Of a DNA stretch of 64,000 nt, positions 1-9,861 are shown piece by piece. Every line of letters begins with the position of its first letter. The first letter of the stretch is position 1. The position numbers and the translations under genes were made by a program. The stretch spans positions 22,543 to 86,542 of the forward strand of contig JALUYA010000014.1 of the NCBI GenBank assembly GCA_027018875.1, read 5' to 3'. The notes below the pieces were generated by a model, which did not search any database, was not told where the DNA came from, and saw nothing but the letters and a program-made list of their open reading frames with translations. This DNA is from Gammaproteobacteria bacterium (GTDB lineage: Bacteria > Pseudomonadota > Gammaproteobacteria > JAKDMP01).

Positions 1-514
1 CCAGATCGGTCGGTTCACCGATCATGCAGTAATCGGCCCGCGGCCGGCCCAACGCCTCCAGCAACCTCGCCCCGTCCATGCCGCTTTCCTCATCTGCGGT
101 GGCAACCACATACAGAGGGGCGGCAAGATGTTTCGGATCGACGCGCGCTGCGAGCGCGACTACGACGGCTAGAAAACCCTTCATGTCGGCAGCACCAAGC
201 CCATACAACCGGCCGTCCCGCTCATCGAGCACGAATGGATCACTGTTCCAGTCTCCACCATCACACGGCACCGTATCCGTGTGCCCGGCCAGCACCAACC
301 CCCCTTCGCCCTCCCCGAGCCGGGCGATCAAATCAGCCTTTCCCGAAGCCTGGGGTAGAGTCAGAATATCGGTAGACCAACCAAATCCATCGAAATAATT
401 CGCAAGCCGCTCGATCACAGCCCGATTGGATAGATCGAACCGGGTAGAAACACTGCTCATCGAGGGTATCGCCACCAGCTCCGAGAGTACCTCCGTAGCC
501 TTCGGGAAATTCAT
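1..514 (-). CDS. argE: Acetylornithine deacetylase, N-terminal part (cut by window edge)
   Basis: Zinc-dependent M20 peptidase-family enzyme that removes the acetyl group from N-acetylornithine in arginine synthesis. Only the first 171 residues are inside the window. Reading leftward from the ATG at 514, the protein starts MNFPKATEVLSELVAIPSMS and then shows the M20 metal-site motifs AGHTDTVP, GLGAADMKGF, ATADEESGMDG and IGEPTDL in the expected order. An AGGA ribosome-binding site lies about 11 bases upstream of the start, and a TATAAT sequence lies about 32 bases upstream. ArgE fits better than DapE because a separate, more typical DapE is encoded at 29860-31020. The distinction rests on sequence flavour and not on a decisive residue. 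Confidence 0.85.
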   Translation of the reverse strand, partial: MNFPKATEVLSELVAIPSMSSVSTRFDLSNRAVIERLANYFDGFGWSTDILTLPQASGKADLIARLGEGEGGLVLAGHTDTVPCDGGDWNSDPFVLDERDGRLYGLGAADMKGFLAVVVALAARVDPKHLAAPLYVVATADEESGMDGARLLEALGRPRADYCMIGEPTDL

Positions 515-961
515 CGATCCGGTTTTCCTTTTGACACCTGGACCGAATTATAGGCCGCGCACTAAAACTCTGCCGATACGATCCTCACTGGAAAATACCG
601 TTTGGAATTAAATTCATGAGATCTCACTGTTTCAAGTGGCCAACTCAAAACTGTGGTTTCGCGCCAATAAAGGCAGGCTACCACTGTCAAAAAGCCGTGA
701 TTACTCCGGTAACCCTGAGCCTGGCCCTTCGCCGCCCGGGTCAGGCAATCATCCCCTCAAAACGGCGGGTTGGTTAAATGACCACCGAGCAGACCTAAGA
801 TCCCATCTCAATGGTGCTACATGACTTTTGCCGCCTTGATCATCGACTCAATGCGGCGGAAGGTAGGCCTCTCCGGTTTCACGATCTAGCGGACGATAAA
901 ATCCACACACAGACATGGCCAATATGCTAAAGTTTTGACCTTTGAGTGGTCCAGAATCATT
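515..961. other. Intergenic region between divergent argE and prc
   Basis: This 447-base gap must hold promoters for the two divergent neighbours. A TATAAT on the minus strand at 547-552 could serve argE, but no good -35 box is in place. Two open frames of about 60 codons (426-611 and 636-824) show no recognisable protein character and no convincing ribosome-binding site. I see no RNA gene, repeat or mobile element here. Confidence 0.5.
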
Positions 962-3172
962 ATGCAACGAGCCCTCCTGCTGATGTTTCTTGCGTTATTT
1001 GCAAGCGTCGGTTTCGCCAAGACCCCCAGCAGCATCCCACCCTCGGCTACGACCACTCTCAAGCCCGAAGCCCGGCAGGTGTTGATTGCCCGCACTGTAG
1101 TCGGAATCATGCAGGCTAAACATTATCCGAACAAGAAACTCACCCCCAGCTTTGCACATGAGGTACTCGGTAAATATCTTAATTCACTGGATCCGGGCCG
1201 TTTTTTCTTTACCCAGGGTGAAGTTACACATTTTCATCGGCAATATGACGACTTGCTCGGTAAATATCTTAAAAACGGCAACCTGCAACCCGCATTCACG
1301 ATCTACTCCTTCTATGTCCGACAGGTAAAAGAACGTATCCGGGCGGCCCTGAGTCAACTCAAACACAGACCCTCGTTTACCGGAAACTCCCGCTATCGTT
1401 TCGATCGGCGCCATGTCGCGTGGGCAAAGGATTCAACCGCCCTGGATCGGCTCTGGACTCAAAGAATCGATGCTGCTGCTTTAAGCCTGATACTTGCCGG
1501 GAAAAAATGGCCCCAGGTGGTCAAGACCCTGAGTCAAAGGTATCGTTATGCACTTAAAAACGTCGATCAGACCACCTCGGGAGACGTTTTTCAAGCCTAT
1601 ATGAATGCCTTTGCGCAGGTTGAAGATCCGCATAGCTCGTACTTTTCCCCCTTTCAGGCCCAACAGTTCCAAATCGAGATGAGCCTCCAACTGGAAGGGA
1701 TTGGAGCCCAACTGACCGATCAAAACGGCTACGCCACAATTGTGCGGATCATTCCCGGCGGTCCCGCTGCCAAAAACGGCAAGTTGCGGCCGGGGGATCG
1801 GATTGCCGGCGTCGCTCAAGGTGAAAACGGTAGAATGATCGATGTGATCGGGTGGCGCCTGGATGATGTCGTCAAACTAATTCGGGGCCATAAAAATACC
1901 ATCGTCCGCTTGCAGGTTCTACCGGCGGGGGCACTGCCCGGATCGGCGGAGAAAACCCTGGTCCTGGTCCGAAACACCATCGAACTCAATGCCGAGCGAG
2001 CCCAAGCCCGGACGTATCTTATCCCTTATGAAAACGGGGTTTATCGCATCGGAGTCATCACCATCCCATCGTTTTATGTCAATTTCCGGGCTGAAAACAA
2101 CGGCGATAAAAACTACACCAGTGTCACTCGCGACGTTCGCGCCCTGGTGATGGCCTTAAAAAAACAGCCGGTTGCGGGAATATTGCTCGACCTGCGTAAC
2201 AACGGAGGCGGTTCCCTGGAACAGGCCGCCGCCCTTACCGGACTGTTCATACCCGGCGGCCCGGTGGTCCAGATCATGAACCGAAGCAATAACACCCAGG
2301 TACTGGATACGCCTAAGAACGAAAAACCTGTATATAACGGTCCCCTGGCGGTTCTGGTCAACCGCTTCAGTGCCTCGGCCACCGAGATCTTTACCGGTGC
2401 ACTCCAGGATTATCACCGGGCGCTGATACTGGGCTCGCATACTTGGGGTAAGGGAACCGTGCAGACACTGGTTCAGCTGAATAACTATCTTCCCGGATTT
2501 CGTGCCGGTGAGCTGAAATTTACCATCGCCCAGTTTTTCCGTGTGGACGGCTCCAGCACGCAACGCCGCGGTATCACCCCCGATATCGCTCTTCCATCGA
2601 CCATCGATGACCAGGTATTCGGCGAAGATGCCTATCCCAATGCTTTACCCTGGAAGGAAATCGCTCCCGCCGACTACCAACCTGTGTCTACCGGTCTTAT
2701 GCACGCCCTGCCGAAACTGGTTGCTTATTTTCGGAACAAGATTGAAGTCCAGCCTCAATTTCAGTTATTTGAACGCCGGGTTCAAGCAATACGAAAAATA
2801 TCGACTCAAAAGACGATTGCCCTCAATCTCGATCAGCGCAAACAATCCCGCCTGCGCCATCGGGCCGAACGTCTCGGCTTCATTAACGCATGGCGCAAGC
2901 TGGAACATAAGCCCCGGTTCAAAAGCTTGCAACAAGCCGGAAAATCCCGATTTACCCCTCCGGATGTACTCCTAAAAACCGGCGCCAAACTGCTGGGCGC
3001 ACTGATCGCCTACTCCACCCCCATTAAAGCCCGGCTCGTAACGACCAACGAGCAACGCTTCAAGCTGCTTTGCACCTACTATGCACCCGGAGCACCGGTT
3101 CGTTATCGCTGCGAAAAGCCATCTGTGCCACGTGCAGGCATGATGTCCGGATCCCCGGAAAAGAACCCGTAA
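962..3172 (+). CDS. prc: Tail-specific (C-terminal processing) periplasmic protease
   Basis: Serine protease of family S41 that degrades or trims proteins from their C terminus in the periplasm, including peptidoglycan-hydrolase regulators in relatives. The frame runs back to a TTG at 935, but the ATG at 962 starts a clean signal peptide (MQRALLLMFLALFASVGFA), so I start there, giving 736 residues. A PDZ domain lies near residues 235-320 (LEGIGAQL through RPGDRI). The catalytic residues are Ser472 in SASATEIF, Asp483 in ALQDYHRAL and Lys497 in WGKGTVQT; their spacing (11 and 25) equals that of the known E. coli Ser430/Asp441/Lys455. The protein is about 50 residues longer than E. coli Prc. 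It appears to be transcribed alone. Confidence 0.93.
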   Translation: MQRALLLMFLALFASVGFAKTPSSIPPSATTTLKPEARQVLIARTVVGIMQAKHYPNKKLTPSFAHEVLGKYLNSLDPGRFFFTQGEVTHFHRQYDDLLGKYLKNGNLQPAFTIYSFYVRQVKERIRAALSQLKHRPSFTGNSRYRFDRRHVAWAKDSTALDRLWTQRIDAAALSLILAGKKWPQVVKTLSQRYRYALKNVDQTTSGDVFQAYMNAFAQVEDPHSSYFSPFQAQQFQIEMSLQLEGIGAQLTDQNGYATIVRIIPGGPAAKNGKLRPGDRIAGVAQGENGRMIDVIGWRLDDVVKLIRGHKNTIVRLQVLPAGALPGSAEKTLVLVRNTIELNAERAQARTYLIPYENGVYRIGVITIPSFYVNFRAENNGDKNYTSVTRDVRALVMALKKQPVAGILLDLRNNGGGSLEQAAALTGLFIPGGPVVQIMNRSNNTQVLDTPKNEKPVYNGPLAVLVNRFSASATEIFTGALQDYHRALILGSHTWGKGTVQTLVQLNNYLPGFRAGELKFTIAQFFRVDGSSTQRRGITPDIALPSTIDDQVFGEDAYPNALPWKEIAPADYQPVSTGLMHALPKLVAYFRNKIEVQPQFQLFERRVQAIRKISTQKTIALNLDQRKQSRLRHRAERLGFINAWRKLEHKPRFKSLQQAGKSRFTPPDVLLKTGAKLLGALIAYSTPIKARLVTTNEQRFKLLCTYYAPGAPVRYRCEKPSVPRAGMMSGSPEKNP

Positions 3173-3219
3173 AATTAAAATCCGAGCCATTCCACCTGAC
3201 TACGGAGAGCGAGCACCAA

Positions 3220-3413
3220 ATGATTCCACCGGATCCGGATCGATCCGCCCACAATACCGATGCAGACATTCCATGAGTAAACGCCCTACCCGAGGCGCCT
3301 GCCAACCTCAACCGGATTGCGCCATGAGCAACCGAAAGGCGGGGGCGATCCGTCTCTGGAGGCACCAGCCCCCTTGCCCTTGGAATCCAACCGGAACAAA
3401 TGCTAAGCTTTAA
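3220..3413 (+). other. Two tiny overlapping open frames, possible but unproven genes
   Basis: An 18-codon frame (3220-3276, starting MIPPDPDRSAHN) has a GGAG sequence about 12 bases upstream. A 46-codon frame (3273-3413, starting MSKRPTRGACQ) overlaps its stop through an ATGA junction, the usual sign of translational coupling. The products are Pro/Arg-rich and resemble nothing I recognise. They may be chance; I list them because the gap between prc and the next gene otherwise holds nothing. Confidence 0.15.
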
Positions 3414-3444
3414 AGTATATTCAAGCCGATCCAGATACTTAAAG

Positions 3445-3999
3445 ATGCCACCAGCTCGACAGATCGCCTTATTGGCGGTCGCATTGTCCTTGACCATGAA
3501 CTTTGCCTGGGGGAAAACTCAAATACCCGCCTGCCCAAGCCAAGTGGATATCCGCAATCTGATGACGGTCAGTAAATTTCAGCAAACCGGCCTGAATCGT
3601 CTGTCTGAAACCCAGCTTGCTGCTTTTAACGCCTGGCTGAGCCATTACACACAAAATCTTTGTACCGGCTTATTGCCCCGCCCAAGCTCGCCCCCGGCGG
3701 CTATGCCCATGCCAGGCGAAAAATCAGCCGCGCCCGGCGTAGCATCCACCTTTGGGGAACGGCCCAACCCGCTGCAGACACCAAGCCGCATAGAGAGCCG
3801 GATAGCAGGCGAGTTTCATGGCTGGAACGGGGATACAACATTTCATTTGGCCAATGGACAAACCTGGAAACAGGCCGGTCCCGGCTATTTTCGCATTGAT
3901 CTAAAAAAGCCCAAGGTGCTAATCAAGAAGCTGTTGTTCGGTTATGTATTACTAGTTGAAGGCTATGGCAAGGAAGTATTTGTACGTCGAATTCATTGA
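3445..3999 (+). CDS. Small secreted protein of unknown function
   Basis: I do not recognise a named family. From the ATG at 3445 the product has 184 residues and begins with a typical signal peptide (MPPARQIALLAVALSLTMNFAWG), so it should be periplasmic or outer-membrane associated. An upstream in-frame ATG at 3400 would add a polar extension ahead of the signal and is less likely. After cleavage there is a segment LSETQLAAFNAWL, like the short helix in other proteobacterial envelope proteins with a predicted 'one long helix then beta domain' layout. A Pro/Ala-rich linker follows, and then a compact C-terminal domain (GEFHGWNGDTTFHLANGQ through VFVRRIH) that looks like an all-beta fold. It converges on tilS with only three bases between the stops. 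Confidence 0.7.
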   Translation: MPPARQIALLAVALSLTMNFAWGKTQIPACPSQVDIRNLMTVSKFQQTGLNRLSETQLAAFNAWLSHYTQNLCTGLLPRPSSPPAAMPMPGEKSAAPGVASTFGERPNPLQTPSRIESRIAGEFHGWNGDTTFHLANGQTWKQAGPGYFRIDLKKPKVLIKKLLFGYVLLVEGYGKEVFVRRIH

Positions 4000-4002
4000 A
4001 CT

Positions 4003-5346
4003 TCAACGCCACCGGGGTGCCGATTTCCATTCCAGTCGGAGCCCGTGGCCAACGGCACACTCCGCCACGGTCAGTCCCATCACTGCAATCAGGTCCGCCC
4101 CCGCGTAAACCAGCGGCAAACGATTGCGCATCCAGGGAAACACCCGGGCTTCCTGCATAAGCTTTTTCAAGGCTCGATGATGCCGTGAGTTCTGGGGATG
4201 AATCCGTTCACCGCCGCAACGAAACCGCAGATTCAGGGAAGATTCAAGCAGCGAAATATCCACTTCCCCCGCAGGATCCAATACCAAGCCAACTTGCCCC
4301 AGACGACCCAGATCTACACTCGAGTCCAAGGACAAAGGCCGGAATTGATCCGGCAATTCCGGATAGGAAGCAAAGGCATACAGATAACCCCGATAACGAT
4401 GCAGCTCGCATCCGGACCACGACATCGCGGCGCGGGGCCCCGGATCGCGCAGTATAAAGCGGGCTTCCATCTCGTCAAGTTTACGTGCGCTAGGTACCGG
4501 CAGGGCCCTCGCTCGCAACCAGTAACGCAGAAGGTTATGCCGCCGGGGCAAGCTGAGTTGCAGCAAAGCCTCAACCGGCAAACACTCACAATCCACCGTG
4601 TTACCTAATCGGTTCAAGTCCTCGACCGCCACCTCCTCGAGCAGAGACCTTGCCTCTCCCAAGCGCCCGACCGTAGCGGCAAGCCGGCGACCCGGATCGG
4701 GCCAAATAGCCTCCAGAACCGGCCACAATTGTTGCCTCAGCCAGTTACGCGGAACCCGAAGATTCCGGTTGGCGGGATCCTCGATCCACTCAAGCCCAAC
4801 CCCAAGTGCCCACCGGGTAAGTTGGCGCCGTGACCAGCCCATCAGTGGACGACCCAACCAACCGGTACCAAAAACCTTTAGCATCGGCATTGCCGAAAGG
4901 CCGTCGAGTCCGGCACCACGCAATGCATGAAGTAAAAAGGTTTCGCCCTGATCATCGGCGTGATGTGCACTGAGACAACAATCGCCGGGAGCCATAATTC
5001 GGGCGAGGGCGTCATATCGCATCGAGCGGGCCCGAGTTTCCCCGGCCCCCGGCCCCAGGTGCAAGTGCTCGACCCGGCAAGGAACTCCCAGCCTGGCCGC
5101 CGCCGCCACTACCAGTTCGGCCCACACCACGGCATTGGGATCTATACCATGATCAAAATTCAGTACCGCCACGGGAGCCGGAAGGTCATCCCGTATCCTG
5201 GCTATGGCCTCGAGCAACACCATGGAATCAACCCCTCCGCTGGCCAGCACGACATATCGTGCCGGATGAGGCCAGCCCCTGAGAATTTCACCCAGGGAAT
5301 ATTCATTGAACGAATTGGAGTCGGAGGGATATTTGGGCTCGCTCAT
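4003..5346 (-). CDS. tilS: tRNA(Ile)-lysidine synthase
   Basis: Modifies the wobble cytidine of the AUA-reading tRNA-Ile to lysidine with ATP, changing both its codon and its charging specificity; essential in most bacteria and cytosolic. The PP-loop ATP-pyrophosphatase motif SGGVDS is at residues 36-41, followed by the typical segment SAHHADDQGETFLLHALRG near residue 130. The 447-residue length fits the long (proteobacterial) form with extra C-terminal substrate-binding domains; a segment RFRCGGERIHP near the end matches the TilS C-terminal domain. It lies 56 bases downstream of accA on the same strand, and is probably the last gene of the long minus-strand run. Confidence 0.93.
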   Translation of the reverse strand: MSEPKYPSDSNSFNEYSLGEILRGWPHPARYVVLASGGVDSMVLLEAIARIRDDLPAPVAVLNFDHGIDPNAVVWAELVVAAAARLGVPCRVEHLHLGPGAGETRARSMRYDALARIMAPGDCCLSAHHADDQGETFLLHALRGAGLDGLSAMPMLKVFGTGWLGRPLMGWSRRQLTRWALGVGLEWIEDPANRNLRVPRNWLRQQLWPVLEAIWPDPGRRLAATVGRLGEARSLLEEVAVEDLNRLGNTVDCECLPVEALLQLSLPRRHNLLRYWLRARALPVPSARKLDEMEARFILRDPGPRAAMSWSGCELHRYRGYLYAFASYPELPDQFRPLSLDSSVDLGRLGQVGLVLDPAGEVDISLLESSLNLRFRCGGERIHPQNSRHHRALKKLMQEARVFPWMRNRLPLVYAGADLIAVMGLTVAECAVGHGLRLEWKSAPRWR

Positions 5347-5402
5347 CTATCCGGAACGCTTAGGGCTTCAATAACCCGCTCTGGATACCCGAAGCGGGCA
5401 TA

Positions 5403-6356
5403 TCAACTTTTGAATACGCCATAACCGGCAAGTCGCGACTGCCGCCGCCGAACCAACTCCTCGGTAGAGAGGCCGTCGAGGCGGTCGATCTGGGTAATCA
5501 GGGCGCTTTTAAGAGTAGCCGCCATAACTTCGGGATTGCGATGGGCTCCACCCAGAGGTTCAGGCAAAACGATATCGATGAGGCCAAGCTTCAGCAATCG
5601 TTCCGCCCCCAGGCCCATGGCCTCGGCCGCCTCCTCCGCCTTCTTGGCGTCCTTCCACAGAATGGAAGCACAGCCTTCCGGAGAAATCACCGAATAGATA
5701 CTGTACTCCAGCATTTGCACCCAATCACCGATGCCGATGGCCAGGGCACCACCCGAACCTCCTTCTCCTATCACGGTACAGATAATCGGAATAGTCAAGG
5801 CACTCATTTCAATCAGATTCCGGGCAATGGCCTCACTCTGTCCACGCTCCTCGGCACCCACGCCGGGATAGGCTCCCGGTGTGTCAATGAAGGTCAGCAG
5901 CGGCAGATGAAAGCGTTCGGCAAGATGCATAAGCCGAAGCGCCTTGCGATAACCTTCCGGACTTGCCATGCCAAAATTGCGCTGGATCTTCTCCTTGGTA
6001 TCCCGCCCCTTCTGTTGTCCAATCACCATAACCGCCCGCCCATCCAACCGCCCGATACCACCAATCATGGCCGGATCATCCGCATAGGCTCGATCACCAT
6101 GAAGTTCTTCGAAACCAGTAAACAGATGCTGCACATAGTCGAGAGTGTAGGGCCGCTGGGGGTGGCGGGCGAGTTGAGCTACCTGCCACTGTGTAAGCGA
6201 GGAGAATATCTGCTCGGTCTGATGCCGACTCTTGGCCTGAAGCCGCTCCACCTCCTCACCGATATCGAGCGCCGGGTCAGCCACGTGGCGTAACTCTTCA
6301 ATTTTCGCCTCCAGCTCGGCGATAGGCCGTTCGAAGTCGAGAAAATTCAAATCCAT
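5403..6356 (-). CDS. accA: Acetyl-CoA carboxylase carboxyltransferase, alpha subunit
   Basis: Together with AccD, transfers the carboxyl group from biotin-BCCP to acetyl-CoA to form malonyl-CoA, the first step of fatty-acid synthesis. The 317-residue protein is full length (E. coli 319). It begins [16 protein letters not shown] (here [19 protein letters not shown]), with the N-terminal helical region, then crotonase-fold motifs [30 protein letters not shown] and [15 protein letters not shown], which form the biotin/CoA site. It sits 37 bases after dnaE, the usual neighbour in gammaproteobacteria. Other carboxylase subunits are not in the window. Confidence 0.97.
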   Translation of the reverse strand: MDLNFLDFERPIAELEAKIEELRHVADPALDIGEEVERLQAKSRHQTEQIFSSLTQWQVAQLARHPQRPYTLDYVQHLFTGFEELHGDRAYADDPAMIGGIGRLDGRAVMVIGQQKGRDTKEKIQRNFGMASPEGYRKALRLMHLAERFHLPLLTFIDTPGAYPGVGAEERGQSEAIARNLIEMSALTIPIICTVIGEGGSGGALAIGIGDWVQMLEYSIYSVISPEGCASILWKDAKKAEEAAEAMGLGAERLLKLGLIDIVLPEPLGGAHRNPEVMAATLKSALITQIDRLDGLSTEELVRRRQSRLAGYGVFKS

Positions 6357-6393
6357 AAATACTCACCATTACACGTTATCATCATACCAGTCG

Positions 6394-9300
6394 TCATGGA
6401 TGACCGTTTTCATCCCGGCAATAGGTAGCCTCAACCTGCTCAACTCCGCCCAGACGTTCTAATGCAGCCATCACTTCACGGCGTACCGCGATACGCCACT
6501 CTCGCCCCAGGCGGAGACAAGCGCCAGCCCCCCGACCATGGTACCGGATCGCTACGGCCGCCCTCCCGGAATGAGCCGTAATCACTTCGCGCAATCGGGA
6601 GATAAATTTTTCTCTATCCACCCCCTCGGGACGCCATTCAATCCAGACGCAGCTCGCCTGTCGTTCGGCCAGATCCTCAATGGAGGAGACCTGGTTGGCG
6701 GAGACCCGCCAACGATTCGCATAATCGTCATAATTCAAACGTCCATCAACTACGAGAATCGTATCCACATTCAAAAAATCACGGAATTTTTCGGCTGTAC
6801 CCTCAAAAAAAGAGATTTCGATACGCCCACTGGCATCATCGAGTACCGCCACGGTCCGCCGCCCGATACGTCGTAATTCCATCACCTGGCCGGCCACCCG
6901 AAGGGAACGGGAGTTACCGCCTCCTACCGCTTCGGTGCCGTTGCCTTGAATCTCTCCAATTCGTTCGATGCCCAGCTGGGGTAATAACGCTGCATACCGA
7001 TCCATGGGGTGCCCGCTGAGATAGAGGCCCAAAGTTCGCTTTTCGCGCATCAGGCGTTCTTCGGGTTCCCATTCGGGTAGGGGGGCTCGACCCTGCGACA
7101 CCCGGGTAAGAGTAGCCGCACCGAACAAATCCTCCTGCCCGACCGCTACCGCATGTTGTACCTGCCCCGCCCCCGCAAGGGCCCGCGGCAAATCGTTCAG
7201 CATGGTTGCCCGGTTCGTATCCAGGCCATCCAGTGCCCCAGCCTCAATCAGGGCTTCGAATCCGCGTCGATTGAGACTGGACATATCGGATCGGGCGGCA
7301 AAGTCATCCAGATCAGTAAATTCCCCCCCCTTGAGCCGCTTGGCTACCAAGGACTCCACCGCCGCCCGTCCCAGGCCCTTGATTGCACCCAGACCATAAC
7401 GGATTACCCCGCCCTCCTCGACGCTGAATGCATAGCAGGAATGGTTGACATGGGGTGTGCGGATTTCAAGCCCCATCCGGCGGCACTCGTCAATCAAATG
7501 CACGATCTTATCGGTATGATCCAGGTCGGCTGAAAGCACGGCCGCCATGTAGGCGGCCGGGTAATGAGCCTTGAGCCAGGCCGTCTGGTATGCCAGCAGG
7601 GCATAGGCCACCGAATGGGATTTGTTAAACCCATAGCCGGCAAATTTTTCCATCAGATCAAAGATACGAGCCGCCTGTTTTGTGTCTACATTTTGCCGCC
7701 GCGTTCCCTCCATGAAAATCACGCGTTGGCGCGCCATCTCCTCGGCTTTTTTCTTCCCCATGGCCCGGCGTAAAAGATCGGCACCTCCCAGGGTGTACCC
7801 CGCCAATACACGGGCAATCTGCATGACCTGCTCCTGGTAAAGGATCACGCCATAAGTCGGTTTGAGAATCGGCTCCAAATCCGGATGCGGGTAGATGACC
7901 TCGGCCGTGCCATGCTTGCGGGCGATAAAGTCATCGACCATCCCGGACTGCAACGGTCCGGGCCGAAACAGTGCAACCAGGGCCACAATATCTTCAAAAC
8001 AATCCGGCTGCAGTCGGCCAATCAACTCCTTCATCCCCCGGGATTCCAGTTGAAACACGGCCGTTGTTTTGCACGCCTTGAGCAAATCGAAGGTTTTCGG
8101 GTCATCGAGCGGAATATCGCCCAACACCAAGGCGGGCTGGGATGAATCACGCATCGAATTGATGGTCTCGACTGCTTTGTCCAAAATCGTAAGCGTACGC
8201 AGACCAAGAAAATCGAATTTAACCAACCCGATAGCCTCGACATCATTCTTGTCGAGCTGAGTCACCGGGCTGGCGCCATTGGCCTCGGCAAACAGTGGGG
8301 TGTATTCGGTCAGTGGCCCCGGAGCAATTACCACCCCGCCCGCATGCTTACCCGCATTCCGTGACAGGCCTTCCAGTTTTCGAGCCAGATCGATCAGGCT
8401 GCGAACATCCTCCTCGGCATCATAGCGTGCCCGTAATTCAACGGATTGCTCGAGCGCTCGATCGAGAGTCATCCCGAGTTCAAAGGGAACCAGCTTGGCT
8501 ATTTTGTCAACAAACCCATAGGGATGCCCCAGCACTCTGCCGACATCCCGGACCACGGCGCGGGCGGCCATGGTACCGTAGGTGATGATTTGTGCCACCT
8601 GGTTACGGCCATAGCGTTCGGCCACATAGTCGATGACCCGATCGCGGCGCTCCATACAGAAATCGATATCGAAATCGGGCATCGAAACCCGCTCGGGATT
8701 GAGAAAACGTTCAAAAATAAGGTCGTATGCCAAGGGATCCAGATCGGTAATCCCCAGCGCATAGGCGACCAATGACCCCGCGCCGGATCCTCTACCCGGG
8801 CCCACCGGAATATTCTGCGATCGAGCCCAGGCGATAAAATCAGCAACAATCAAAAAATAGCCAGCGAACCCCATTTGTAAAATAACGTCGAGTTCTTGCT
8901 CGATCCGTTGGTGATAGGCTTGTTCGGGTGCCACAAATTTAAAGGCAGGCGCCTGCAGACGCCGCCGCAGACCGAGCTCCACCTCCCGCTTGAGGTAACT
9001 GTCCTCCGTCTCACCGGCCGGAACCGGAAAGCTGGGCAATACCGTCCGCCCCAGCGACAGCTCCAGCGTCGCCCGCTCGGCCACTGCAGCGGTTGCTTCG
9101 AGAACCTCGGGGATATCGGCAAACCGTTCACGCATCTCGGCGTAACTTTTAAGATACTGATCAGGACTGTAAAAACGCGCCCGGGTCGGGTCATTCAGTC
9201 GATAACCCTGATGGATGGCTACCCGGGCCTCATGCGCTTCATAGTCTTCGGGGGCAAGAAAACGTACATCATTGGTTGCCACCGCTGCTACATCCGCGGC

Positions 9301-9861
9301 GACCGCAAGCTCCAGGGCGGCCTGGTTGAAAGCCTCTTCACCCGCTCGATTCGTCCGGGTCAGTTCCAGGTAAACACCGTGAGGAAACCAGGATTTCAAG
9401 CGCTTCAAGCAATCACTTGCCCGCTCGGGATGCCCCGCGGCAAATGCCTTTCCAACCGGGCTTTCCCGCCCGGAGAGCGCAATTAACTCGGGTGTCCCAG
9501 CGTCGATCCAGGTGGAATCGACCACCGGCCTTCCCGCCCGCTGTCCCTCACGGTAACTGCGGGTCAACAGGTCACACAAGGCCCTATACCCACGTTGACC
9601 ACAAACCAATACCGTTACCAGACCGGGAACCGACTCACCGGGCAATGCGATACTCAAATCGGCGCCGATTATCGGCTTGATCCCCGCGGCCTCGGCAGCC
9701 CGGTAAAATTTCACCAGGGCAAACAAATTACCGGCATCGGTCACCGCCACGGCCGGCATACTGAGTTCAACACAGCGCTGCATCAGCCGGGTAATGCGAA
9801 TCACACTATCAACCAGCGAATACTCGGTATGCAAATGCAGATGAACAAAAGGCTGGTTCAT
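6394..9861 (-). CDS. dnaE: DNA polymerase III alpha subunit
   Basis: Catalytic subunit of the replicative polymerase. The 1155-residue protein is the normal DnaE length. Order of domains: PHP domain at the N terminus (HLHLHTEYSLVDS), palm and catalytic core with GPGRGSGAGSLVAYALG and PDFDIDF at residues 395-401 carrying the metal-binding aspartates, fingers, the tandem helix-hairpin-helix region (YGFNKSHSVAYALL, then LNRRGFEALIEAGAL), and an OB-fold near residue 1000 (VAGQVMELRRIGRRTVAVLDD). The start overlaps the rnhB stop by four bases, so translation is coupled. The proofreading subunit is encoded elsewhere. Confidence 0.98.
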   Translation of the reverse strand: MNQPFVHLHLHTEYSLVDSVIRITRLMQRCVELSMPAVAVTDAGNLFALVKFYRAAEAAGIKPIIGADLSIALPGESVPGLVTVLVCGQRGYRALCDLLTRSYREGQRAGRPVVDSTWIDAGTPELIALSGRESPVGKAFAAGHPERASDCLKRLKSWFPHGVYLELTRTNRAGEEAFNQAALELAVAADVAAVATNDVRFLAPEDYEAHEARVAIHQGYRLNDPTRARFYSPDQYLKSYAEMRERFADIPEVLEATAAVAERATLELSLGRTVLPSFPVPAGETEDSYLKREVELGLRRRLQAPAFKFVAPEQAYHQRIEQELDVILQMGFAGYFLIVADFIAWARSQNIPVGPGRGSGAGSLVAYALGITDLDPLAYDLIFERFLNPERVSMPDFDIDFCMERRDRVIDYVAERYGRNQVAQIITYGTMAARAVVRDVGRVLGHPYGFVDKIAKLVPFELGMTLDRALEQSVELRARYDAEEDVRSLIDLARKLEGLSRNAGKHAGGVVIAPGPLTEYTPLFAEANGASPVTQLDKNDVEAIGLVKFDFLGLRTLTILDKAVETINSMRDSSQPALVLGDIPLDDPKTFDLLKACKTTAVFQLESRGMKELIGRLQPDCFEDIVALVALFRPGPLQSGMVDDFIARKHGTAEVIYPHPDLEPILKPTYGVILYQEQVMQIARVLAGYTLGGADLLRRAMGKKKAEEMARQRVIFMEGTRRQNVDTKQAARIFDLMEKFAGYGFNKSHSVAYALLAYQTAWLKAHYPAAYMAAVLSADLDHTDKIVHLIDECRRMGLEIRTPHVNHSCYAFSVEEGGVIRYGLGAIKGLGRAAVESLVAKRLKGGEFTDLDDFAARSDMSSLNRRGFEALIEAGALDGLDTNRATMLNDLPRALAGAGQVQHAVAVGQEDLFGAATLTRVSQGRAPLPEWEPEERLMREKRTLGLYLSGHPMDRYAALLPQLGIERIGEIQGNGTEAVGGGNSRSLRVAGQVMELRRIGRRTVAVLDDASGRIEISFFEGTAEKFRDFLNVDTILVVDGRLNYDDYANRWRVSANQVSSIEDLAERQASCVWIEWRPEGVDREKFISRLREVITAHSGRAAVAIRYHGRGAGACLRLGREWRIAVRREVMAALERLGGVEQVEATYCRDENGHP

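Noticed and set aside
426..824. Small plus-strand frames in the argE-prc gap
   Set aside because: No recognisable sequence, no good start site; the first overlaps the argE start in antisense.
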